A stretch of DNA of 64,000 bases from Aristolochia californica. Taxonomy: Eukaryota; Streptophyta; Magnoliopsida; Piperales; Aristolochiaceae. The notes beneath the pieces are model-generated. The model searched no databases. It saw nothing but the letters and a program-made list of their open reading frames with translations, and was not told the origin of the DNA. Below are positions 51,124 through 62,172 of the stretch, piece by piece. The translations under genes and the position numbers were made by a program. The stretch is taken from contig JARWKL010000004.1 in assembly GCA_029961685.1 (NCBI GenBank), positions 23,503,610 to 23,567,609 on the forward strand, in the 5' to 3' direction. How positions within the stretch are numbered: the stretch's first letter is position 1; each line of letters opens with the position of its first letter.

Positions 51124-52267
51124 ATATTAAACTGAGTGTTGACTCCCAATCCATAAGTCATTCCTTACAAAAATATAGCTGTTACGTATGATAACTCACT
51201 TACAATCATCTATGATCGTTAGGTCATCTTTTTGTAAATGGGCAAAATAAAGGTTTGTTTAACTCGGGTAAATATCCCACTGCACGTTCACTTGGGAATT
51301 TAATGTTATTCTCTTTAAAAGGTTTGGATCCATAGGTCATTTGCATCATTAACATGTTTCAAGCATCCATATCCATTTTTTAAAACATGTATAGAAAAAT
51401 CTCTTTCTTATAAAATTCCGAGCTATTAGGGCTGAACTAGTGAAATTTCCCAAACTTGGATAACAAAACTTGTGTTCATATGTGGTGTGTCAATAAATTT
51501 TCTTTACTTACATTTGTTATTGCTTTAAATTCTTTCCATACATAAACTGAAAATTTTTCACTTGGTTGTTATCTTTTTGCCTTTTATCTCTTTTTTTTGT
51601 TTACGAGATGAAGGGAAAGTGAAAACTCAATCTTGACAAAAATATAGCCCGTTACGTATGATAAATAACTTTACAATAATCTATAATCGTTAGGTCCACT
51701 TTTTCTAAATGGGCAAAATAATGGCTTGTTCGACTCGGGTTAATATCCCACCGCTCGTTCACTTTGGAATTTAATGTGATTCTCTTTAAAAGGTTTGGAT
51801 CCATAAGTCATTTGCATCTTTAATATGTTTCAAACATGCATGTCCATTTTTTTTAAACTTGCATAGAAAAATCTCTATCTTATAAAATTCCAAGCTATTA
51901 GGGTTGAACTAGTGAAATTTCCCAAACTTGGATAACAACACTTTTGTGTTAATTTTTCGTGTGAGTAAATTTTGTTTACATACATTAGTTATTGCTTTAA
52001 ATTCTTTCCACACATAAACTCTAAATTTTCATTTTTTTTTTGTGATCTATTTGCCTTTTATCTATTTTTTTGTTTACTTGATGAAGCGAAAGTGAAAGCA
52101 CATGTTTTGATTTGAGAAAAAAGTATAGATCTAAAATGGAAATGCACAATGAACAAATGTAGAGAGAGATAAATCCAAAAACTGTCTGTAATTTTTGGGG
52201 ATTGTAAATTCTTTTTAGTTTTTATATATAAGGTTCTGCAATCATGCAGAAAAGGGGGAGGCAGGGG
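51124..52267 (+). repeat. Fused monomer pair M79/M80, partner of 19385-20525
   Basis: The pair is 1144 bp long. Near 51631 the sequence goes from GAAAACTCAATC to TTGACAAAAATATAGCCC, skipping the G-rich box and the phase point. The junction matches copy A apart from a few bases. Confidence 0.88.
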
Positions 52268-52839
52268 ATTTTTAACTCAGTGTTGACTTCCAAAGCATAA
52301 GTCATTCCTTACAAAAATATAGCCAGTTACGCATGATAAATCACTTTACAATCATCTATGATCGTTAGGTCAGATTTTTGAAAATGGGCAAAATAATGGC
52401 TGCTTTGACTCAGGTAAATATCCTACCGCACGTTCACTTGGGAATTTAATGTTATTTTCTTTAAAAGGTTTGGATCCATAGGTCATTTTCATCTTTCACA
52501 TGTTCCAAGCATCCATATCCATTTTTTAAAACAAGTGTGAATAAATTTTCTTTTCTTAAATTTGTGAATGCTTTAAATTCTATCCATACATAAACTCTAA
52601 AATTTTTATTTTGTTGTGATCTATTTGCGTTTTATCTCTTTTTTTGTATACGAGATGAAGGGAAAGTGAAAACTCAAGTTTTGATTTAGGAGAAAAGTAT
52701 AGATCTAAAATGGAAAGGCAGAATGCAAAAATTTGGAGAGAGATAATTCCAAAAAGTGTCTGTAATTTTAGGGATTGTAAACTCTTTTAAGTTTTAATAT
52801 ATCAAGTTCTGCAATTGTCGGAAAAGAGGGAGGCCGGGG
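52268..52839 (+). repeat. Truncated monomer M81 (572 bp), partner of M32
   Basis: This monomer has the same AAAACAAGTGT / GAATAAATTTTC junction as M32. Unlike M32, it keeps the TTTTAATATATCAAGTTCTG segment before its G-rich box. Confidence 0.85.
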
Positions 52840-53074
52840 ATTATTAACTGAGTGTTGACTCCCAATTCATAAGTCATTCCTAACGAAAATATAGCCCATT
52901 ACACATGATAAATCACTTTGCAATCATCTGTGATGGTTAGGTCAGCTTTTCTAAATGGGGAAAATAATGGCTTGTTTGACTCGAGTAAATATCCCACCGC
53001 ACGTTCACTTGGGAATTTAATCTTATTCTCTTCAAAAGGTTTGGATCCTTGGGTCATTTCCTTCTTTAACATGT

Positions 53075-56000
53075 TTCAAGAAAGCATATCGATTTTTTAA
53101 AGCATGTGTAGAAAAATCTCTTTCTGATAAAATTTCGAGCTATTAGGGTTGTACTAGTGGAATTTCCCAAACTTGGATAACAAAACTATTGTGTTCATTT
53201 GTGGTGTGTGAATAAATTTTCTTTATTTACATTTCTTATTGCTTTAAATTCTTTCCATACAAAAACTCTAAAATTTTCATTTTTTGTGATCCGTTTGCCT
53301 TTTATCTTTTTTTTGTTTACGAGATGAAGGGCAAGTGAAAACTCAAGTTTTGATTTAAGAAAAAAATATGCATTTAAAATGGAAATGCACAATGCAAAAA
53401 TATAGAGAGAGATAATTCCAAAATGTTTCTGTAATTTTTTGGGATTGTAAAGTCTTTTTAGTTTTTATATATCAGGTTCTACAATCGTCGGGAAAAGGGG
53501 GAGGCGGGGGATTTTTAACTGAGTGTTGACTCCAACCCATAAGTAATTTATTACAAAAGTATAGCCCGTTACGAATGACAAATCACTTTACAATCATCTC
53601 TGATCGTTAGGTTTGCTTTTTGTAAATGGGCAAAATAATGGCTTGTTCGATCCGGGTAAATATCCCACCACATGTTCACTTAGGAATTTAATGTTATTCT
53701 CTTTAAAATGTTTGGATCCATAGGTCATTTGCATCTTTAACATGTTTCAAGCATGCATATCACTTTTTATAACAAATGTAGAAAATCTCTTTCTTATTAA
53801 TTTCCGAGCTATTAGGGTTGAACTAGTGGAATTTCCAAAACTTGGATAACAAAACTTTGTGTTCATTTGTGGTGTGTGAATAAATTTTCTTTACGTACAT
53901 TGGTTATTGCTTTAAATTCTTTCAATACATACTCTCTAAAGTTTTCGTTTTGTTCTGATCTATTTGCCTTTTAATTCTTTTTTTATTTACGATATGAACG
54001 AGAAGTGAAAAATCTAGTTTTGAATTAAGAAAAAAGTATACATCTAAAATGGAAATACACAATACACAAATGTAGAGCGAGATAATTCTAAAAATTGTAT
54101 GTAATTTTAGGGATTGTAAATTCTTTTTAGTTTTTTAAATATCAGGTTCTGCAATTGTTGGGAAAAGGGGGAAGAGGGGGAATTTTAACTGAGTGTTGGC
54201 TCCCAATCCATAAGTCATTCCTTACAAAAATATATCCCGTTATGCATGATAAATCACATTACAATCATCTATGATCTTTAGGTCAGCTTTTCGTAATTGG
54301 GCAAAATAATGGCTTGCTTGACTCAGGTAAATATCCCACCACACTTTCACTTGGGAATTTAATGTTATTCTCTTTAAAAGGTTTGGATCCATAGGTCATT
54401 TACATTTTAAACATGTTTCAAGTATGCATATCCATTTTTTTAAACATGTGTAGAAAAATCTCTTTCTTATAAAATCTCTTTCTAAGCATTTAGGGTTCAA
54501 CTAGTGGAATTTTGCAAACTTGGATAACAAAACTTTTGTGTTCATTTGTGGCATGTGAATAAATTTTCTTTACTTACATTTTTTATTTCTTTAAATTCAT
54601 TCCATACAAAAACTCTAAAATTTTTGTTTTTTAGTGATCTATTTGCCTTTTATCTCTTTTTTTGTTTATATGATGAAGGGAAAGTGAAAACTCAAGTTTT
54701 ATTAAAGAAAAAAGTTTACATCCAAAATGGAAATGCACAATGCACAAATGTAGAGAGAGATAATTTCAAAATTTTTTTGTAATTGTTAGGGATTGTATAG
54801 TCTTTTTAGTTTTTATATATCAGATTCTGCAATTGTTGAGAAAAGGGGGAGAAGGGGGATTTTTAACTGAGTGTTGACTCCCAATCCATAAGCCATTCCT
54901 TACAATAATATAGTCTGTTACACATGATAAATCACTTTACAGTCATCTATGTTCGTTAGGTCAGGTTTATTAAATGGGTTTAGCGTTCACTTGGGAATTT
55001 AATATTATTCTCTTTATTATGATTGCATCCATAGGTCATTTGCATCTTTAACTTGTTTCAAACATGCATATCCATTTATTAAAACAGGTGAAGAAAAATC
55101 TCTTTCTTATAAAATTCAAGCTATAAGGGTTTAACTAGTGGAATTTCCCAAACTTGGATAACAAATTTTTGTGTTCATTTGTGGTGTGTGAATAAATTTT
55201 ATTTACTTACATTTGTTACTGCTTTAAATTCTTTTCATACATTAACTCTAAAATTTTCATTTTGTTGTGAACTATTTGCCTTTTATCTTTTTTTTTTTGT
55301 TTACGATGTGAAAGGCAAGTGAAAACTCAAGTTTTGAATTTTATTTCCAAAATGTTTCAGTAATTTTTACGGATTGTAAAGTCTTTTTAGTTTTTATATA
55401 TCAGGTTCTACAATCGTCGGGAAAAGGGGGAGGCGGAGGAATTTTAACTGAGTCTTGACTCCAATCCATAAGTCATTCCTTATAAAAATATAACTCGTTA
55501 CCTATGATAAATCATTTTTTTTCATCTATGATCGTTAGGTCAGCTTTCTGTAAATAGGCAAAATAATGGCTTGTTTGACTCGGGTAAATATCCCACCGCA
55601 CGTTCACTTGGGAATTTGATGTTATTCTCTTTAAAAGGATTGGATCCGTAGGTCATTTGCATCTTTAACATGTTTCAAGCATGCATATCCATTTTTTAAA
55701 ACATTTGTAGAAAAATCTCTTTCTTATAAAATTCCGAGCTATAAGGGTTGCACTAGTGGAATTTCCCAAACTTAGATAACAAAAATTTTGTGTTCATTTG
55801 TGGTGTGTGAATAAATTTACTTTACTTACAATATTTATTGCTTTAAATTCTTTCCATACATAAACTGTAAAATTTTCATTTTGTTGTGATCTATTTGCCT
55901 TTTATCTCTTTTTTTGTTTACGAGAAGAAAAGAAAGTGAAAGCTCAAGTTTTGATTAAAGAAAAAAGTATACATGTAAAATTCAAATGCACAATGCACAA

Positions 56001-59000
56001 ATGAAGAGTGTGATAATTCCAAAAACTGTCGGTAATTTTTAGGGATTGTAAACTCTTTTTAGTTTTTATATATCAGGTTCTGCAATCATTGGGAAAAAGG
56101 AGAGGCGGGGGATTTTTAACTGACTGTTGACTCCGGATCCATAAGTCATTCCTTACAAAAATATTGCCTGTTACGTATGATAAATCACTTCACAATCATC
56201 TATGATCGTTAGGCTCGCTTTTTGTAAATGGGCAAAATAATGGCTTGTTTGACTCGGGTAAATACCCCACCGCACGTTTACATGTGAATTTAATGTTATT
56301 ATATTTAAAAGGTGTGGATCCATAGATCATTTTCATCTTTAACATGTTTCAAGGATGCAAATCGATTTTTTAAAACATGTGTAAAAAAATCTCTTCCATA
56401 AAAAATTAAGAGCTATTCGGGTTGAACTAGTGGAATTTCCCAAACTTGGATAACAAAACTTTTGTGATCATTTATGGTGTGTGGAAAAATTTTCTTTCCT
56501 TTCATTTGTTATTGCTTTAAATTATTTCCATACATAAACTCTAAAATTTTCATTTTGTTGAGATCTATTTGCCTTTTTTCTCTTTTTTTGTTCATGAGAT
56601 GAAGGGCAAGTGAAAACTCAAGTTTTGATTTAAGAAAAAAGTATACATCTAAAATGGAAATGCACAATGCACAAATGTAGAGAGAGATAATTCGCAAAGT
56701 TTCTGTAATTTTTTATTGATTGTAAAGTCTTTTTAGTTTTTGTATATCAGGTTCTGTAATTGTCAGAAAAAGGGGGAGGCGGGGGATGTTTAACTGAGTG
56801 TTGACTCCAATCCATAAGTCATTCTTTACAAAAATATAGCCCATTATGCATGATAAATCACTTTACAATCATCTATTATCTTTTGGTATGTTTTTTGTAA
56901 ATGGGATAAATAATGGCTTGTTTGACTCGGGTAAATATCCCACCACACTTTCACTTGGGAATTTAATGTTATTCTCTTGAAAAGCTTTGGATCCATATGT
57001 CATTTGCATCTTTAACATGTTTCAAGCATGCATATCATTTTTTTAAAACATGTGTAGAAATATCTTTCTTATAAAATTCCGAGCTATTAGGGTTGAACTA
57101 CTGAAATTTCCAAAACTTGGTAACAAAACTTTTGTGTACATTTGTGATGTGTGAATAAATTTTCTTTACTTACATTTGTTACTTCTCTAAATTCTTTCCA
57201 TACATAAACTCTAAAATTTTTATTTTGTTGTGATTTATTTGTCTTTTATCTCTTTTTTTGTTTACGAGATGAAGGGAAAGTGAAACTCAAGTTTGATTTA
57301 AGAAAAAAGTATAAATCTAAAATTGAAATGCACAATGCACAAATGTACAGAGAGATAATTCCAAAAAGTGTCTCCAATTTTTAGGGATTGTAAGCTCTTT
57401 TTTGTCTTTATATATTTGGTTCTGCAATCGTCGGGAAAAGGGGGAGGAGGGGGATTTTTAACTGAGTGTTGACTTCCAATCCATAAGTCATTCCTTACAA
57501 AATATAGCCCGTTATGCATGATAAATCACGTTACAGTCATCTATGATCTTCAGGTCAGATTTTTGTAAATTGGTAAAATAATGGCTTGTTTGACTTGGGT
57601 AAATATCCCATCGCACTTTCACTTGAGAATTTAATTTTGTTCTCTTTAAATGGTTTGGATGCATATGTCATTTGCATCTTTACCATGGTTCAAGCATGCA
57701 TATCCAATTTTCAAAACATGTGTAGAAAAATCTCTTTCTTATAAAATTCCGTGCTATAAGGGATGAACTAGTCGAATTTCCCTAACTTGGGTAACAAAAC
57801 TTTTGTGTTCATTTGTGGTATGTGAAAAAAATTTCTTTACTTACATTTACTATTGCTTTGAATTTTTTCCATACATAAACTTTAAAATTTTCATTTTGTG
57901 GTAATCTATTTGCCTTTTATCTCGTTTTTTTGTTTACAAGATGAAGGGAAAGTGAAAACTCAAGTTTTGATATAAGAAAAAAGTATACATCTAAAATGTA
58001 AATGCACAATGCACAAATGTAGAGAGAGATAATTCCAAAAACTATCTGTAATATTTAGGGAATGTAAACTCTATTTAGTTTTTAATATATCAGGTTCTGC
58101 AATTTTCGGAAAAAGGGAAGGCGGGGGATTTTTAATTGAGGGTTGACTCCCAATCCATAAGTCATTCCTTAAAAAAACATAGGCCGTTACACATGATAAA
58201 TCAGTTTACAATCATATATGATCGTTAGGTCTGCTTGTTGTCAATGGGCAAAATAATGGCTTGTTTGACTCAGGTAAATATCCCACCGCGTGTTAACTAG
58301 GTAATTTAATGTTATTCTCTTCAAAAGGTTTTGATCCATAGGTCATTTGTATCTTTAACATGTTTCAAGCATGCTTATCCATTTTTTAAAACATGTGTAG
58401 AAAAATCTCTTTCTTATTAAATTCCGAGCTATTAGGGTTGAACTAGTGGAATTTCTCAAACTTGGATAACAAAAATTTTGTGTTCTTTTGTGGAATGTGA
58501 ATAAATTTTCTTTACTTACATTTGTTATTTCTTTAAATTCTTTCCATAAATAAACTCTAAAATTTTCATTTTGTTGTGATCTATTTGCCTTTAATCTCTT
58601 TTTGTGTTCACGAGATGAAGGGAAAGTGATAACTCAAGTTTTAATTTAAGAAAAAAGTATATATCTAAAATGGATATACACAATACACAAATGTAGAGAG
58701 AGATAATTCCAAAAAGCACCTTTAATTTTTAGAGATTGTAAACTCTTTTTAGTTTGTTATATATATCCGGTTCTGCAATCGTCAGAAAAAGGGGTAGGCG
58801 AGAGATTTTTAACTGAGTGTTGACTCCCAATCCATAAGTCATAACTTACAAAAATATAGCCCGTTACACATGATAATTCACTTTAAAATCATCTATGATC
58901 GTTAGGTCAGCTTTTTGTAAATGGGCAAATAATGGCTTCTTTGACTCGAGTAAATATCCCACTACACGTTTACTTGGGAATTTAATGTTATTCTCTTTAA

Positions 59001-59478
59001 AAGGTTTGGATCCCTAGGTCATTTGCATCTTTAACATGTTTCAAGCATGGACATCCATTTTTTGAAACGTGTGTAGAAAAATCTCTTTTTTATAAAATTC
59101 CGAGCTATCAAGGTAGAAGTAGTGGAATTTCCCAAACTAGGATAATAAAACTTTTGTGTTCATTTCTGGTGTGAGAATAAATTTTCTTTACTTACATTTG
59201 TTATTGCTTTAAATTCTTTCCATAAATAAACTCTAAAAGTTTCATTTTGTTGTGATCTATTTGCCTTTTATCCCATATTTTGTTTACGAGCTTAAGGGAA
59301 AGTGAAAACTCAAGTTTTTATTTAAGAATAAAGTATACATCTAAAATGGAAATGCATAATGCACAAATTTAGAGAGAGATAATTCCAAAATGTGTCTGTA
59401 ATTTTTAGGGATTGTAAACTCTTTTTACTTTTTTCTATACCAAGTTCTGCAATCGTCGGGAAATGGGGGAGGCGAGGG
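53075..59478 (+). repeat. Monomers M82 (right part) to M91
   Basis: Monomers start at 53511, 54181, 54859, 55440, 56112, 56786, 57454, 58128 and 58805. Apart from M85 (581 bp) all are 668-678 bp and keep the full set of landmarks. M84 contains a small internal duplication, ATCTCTTTCTTATAAAATCTC then TTTCTAAGC, near 54465-54486. M90 has TTATATATATCCGG in place of the usual TTTATATATCAGG. Confidence 0.92.
54859..55439 (+). repeat. Truncated monomer M85 (581 bp) with two deletions
   Basis: Near 54978-54984 TTAAATGGGTTTAG joins CGTTCACTTGG, omitting the TGGCTTGTTTGACTC segment. Near 55336-55345 AAGTTTTGAATTTT joins ATTTCCAAAATG, omitting GTATACATCTAAAATGGAAA and AGAGAGATA. Confidence 0.85.
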
Positions 59479-62172
59479 ATTTTTAACTGAGTGTTGACTC
59501 CGAATCCATAAGTCATTCCTTACATAAATATAGCCCATTATGCATGATAAATCACGTTACAATCATCTATGACCGTTAAGTCAGCTTTTTGTAAATGGAA
59601 AAAATAATGGCTTGTTTGACTGCGGTAAATATCCCATAGCATGTTTACTTGGGAATTTAATGTTATTCCCTTTAAAAGGATTAGATCCAAAGGTCATTTT
59701 CATCTTTAACATATTTCAAGCATGCATATCCATTTTTATAAACATGTGTAAAAAAATCTCTCTAATAAAATTCCGAGCTATTAGGGTTGGGCTAGTGGAA
59801 TTTCCCAAACTTGGATAACAAAACTTTTGTGTCCATTTGTGGTGCGTGAATAAATTTTCTTTACTTACATTTGTTATTGCTTTAAATTATTTCCATACAT
59901 AAACTCTAAAATTTTTATTTTGTTGTGATCTATTTGCCTTTTGTCTCTTTTTTTGTTTGCGACCTGAACGGAAAGTGAAAACTCAAGTTTTGATTTAAGA
60001 AAAATTTATACATCTAAAATGTAAATGCACAAGGCACAAATATCTAGAGAGATAATTCCAAAAAGTGTCTATAATTTTTAGGGATTGTAAACTCTATTTA
60101 GTTTTTTATATCTCAAGTTCTTCAATTGTCGGGAAAAGGAGGATGCAGGGGATTTTTAACTTAGTGTTGACTCCCAATCCATAAGTCCTTCCTTAAAAAA
60201 ATATTGCCCGTTACGCATGAGAAATCCCTTTAAAATCATGTATGATCGTTAGGTCAGCTTTTTGTAAATGGGATAATTAATGGCTTGTCTGACTCAGGTA
60301 AATATCCCACCGCACATTCACTTGGGAATTTAATGTTATTATCTTTAAAAGGTTTGGATCCATATGTCATTTCAATCTTTAACAAGTTTCAAGCATGCAT
60401 ATCCTTTTTTTAAAATATGTGTTGAAAAATCTCTTTCTTATAAAATTCTGAGCTATTAATGTTGAACTAGTGGAATTTTCCCAAACTTGGATAAAAAAAC
60501 TCTTGTGTTCGTTTGTGGGGTGTGAGTAAATTTTTTTTACTAATATTTTTAAATGCTTTAAATTCTTTCCATACATAAACTCTAAAATTTTCATTCTGTA
60601 GTGATCTATTTGCCTTTTTTCTATTTTTTTGTTTACGAGATGAAGGGAAAGTGAAAACTCAAGTTTTGATTTAAGAAAAAAGTACACATCTAAAATGGAA
60701 ACGCACAATGCACAAACGTAGTGAGAGATAATTCCAAAAAGTGTCTGTAATTTTTAGGGATTGTAAACTCTTTTTAGTTTTTAATATATATGTTTTGCAA
60801 TCGTCGGGAAATGGGGGATGCGGGGGATTTTTAACTGAGTGTTGTCTCCCAATCCATAAGTCATTCCTTATAAAAATATAGCCCGTAAGGCATGATAAAT
60901 CACTTTACAATCATCTATGATCATTAGGTCAGCTTTTTGTAAATGGGCAAAATAATGGCTTGTCTGACTTGGGTAAATATCCCACCGCACGTTCACTTGG
61001 TAATTTAATCTTACTATCTTTACAAGGTTTGGATCCATAGGTCATTTTCTTCTTTCACATGTTTCAAGTATGCATATCCATTTTTTTAAAACAAGTGTTA
61101 ACAAATCTCTTTCTTATAAAATTTCGAGCTAATAGGGTTGGGCTAGTGGAATTTCCCAAACTTGGACAACAAAACTTTTGTGTTCATTTGTGGTGTGTGA
61201 ATAAATTTTATTTACTTACATTTGTTATTGCTTTAAATTCTTTCCATACATAAACTCTAAAATTTTCATTTTGTTGTGATCTATTTGCCTTTTATCTTTT
61301 TTTTTGTTTGCGAGATGAAGGGTAAGTGAAAACTCAAGTTTTTATTTAAGAAAAAAGTATACATCTAAAATGTAAATACACAATGCACAAATATAGAGAG
61401 AGATCATTCCAAAAACTGTCAGTAATTTTTAGAGATTGTAAAGTCTCTTTAGTTTTTTAGATATCATGTTCTTCAATTGTCGGGAAAAGGAGGATGCGGG
61501 GGATTTAAACTTAGTGTTGACTCGCAAACCATAAGTCATTCCTTACAAAAATATTACCCGTTACGCATGATAAATCACTTTACAATCATGTATGATCGTT
61601 AGGTCAGCTTTTTGTAAATGGGATAATTAATGGCTTGTCTGACTCGAGTAAATATCACACCGCACGTTCACTTGGGAATTTAATGTTACTATGTTTAAAA
61701 GGTTTGGATCCATATGTCATTTGCATCTTTAACAAGTTTCAAGCTTGCATATCCTTTTTTAATACATGTGTATAAATCTCTTTCTTATAAAATTCTTAGC
61801 TATTAATGTTGAACTAGTGGAATTTTCCCAAACTTGGATAACAAAACTTTTGTGTTTGTTTGTGGTGTGTGAATAAATTTTCTTTACTAATATTTTTAAT
61901 GCTTTAAAATCTTTCCATACATAAACTCTAAAATTTTCATTTTGTAGTGATCTATTTGCCTTTTTTTTATTTGCTTGTTTACGAGATGAAGGGAAAGTGA
62001 AAACTCAAGTTTTGATTAAAGAAAAAAGTATACATCTAAAATGAAAATTCACAATGCAAAAATAAAGAGGTAAATAATTTCAAAAAAGTGTCTGTAATTT
62101 TTAGGGATTGTAAACTTTTTTAGTTTTTATTTATCAGGTTATGCAATCGTCGGGCAAAGGGGGAGGCGGTGG
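59479..62172 (+). repeat. Two-monomer tandem duplication: M92-M93 and M94-M95
   Basis: Monomers start at 59479, 60152, 60827 and 61503. M92 and M94 share AGGGTTGGGCTAGTGG, TTCTTCAATTGTCGGG and the altered G box AAAAGGAGGATGC. M93 and M95 share a TAACTTAGTGTTGACTC-like start (AAACTTAGTG in M95), GGGATAATTAATGGCTTGTC, TCCATATGTCATT, ATTAATGTTGAACTAG and ACTAATATTTTTAA. The spacing is about 1350 bp, so the repeating unit here is a dimer. Confidence 0.85.

Larger units (their letters stand above)
43302..53074 (+). repeat. Duplicated higher-order block, copy B (right part of M67 to left part of M82)
   Basis: This is the partner of 11604-21307. Monomers start at 43765, 44438, 45101, 45770, 46456, 47105, 47777, 48439, 49113, 49782, 50453, 51124 (fused pair), 52268 and 52840. 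The left homology begins at CATAGGTCATTTGCATC inside M67 and the right homology ends after CTTCTTTAACATGT inside M82. Outside these points the flanks no longer pair with copy A. Copy B keeps the two 46-bp segments lost from copy A. It has its own changes: two more telomeric repeat units at 46105-46118 or equivalent positions, and loss of about 23 bp near 46474, where GTGTTGACT runs directly into TTCCTTAAAA. Confidence 0.93.

Noticed and set aside
60379..60708. Longest open frame (109 codons, minus strand) and its relatives at 4433-4618, 34584-34832, 53195-53392 and 56509-56697
   Set aside because: All share a similar peptide because they are the same frame of the same repeat. In most of the roughly 98 monomers this frame is broken by stops and 1-2-base indels, and variation is as high as in the rest of the monomer. 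Nothing suggests selection on protein, and I recognise no domain.
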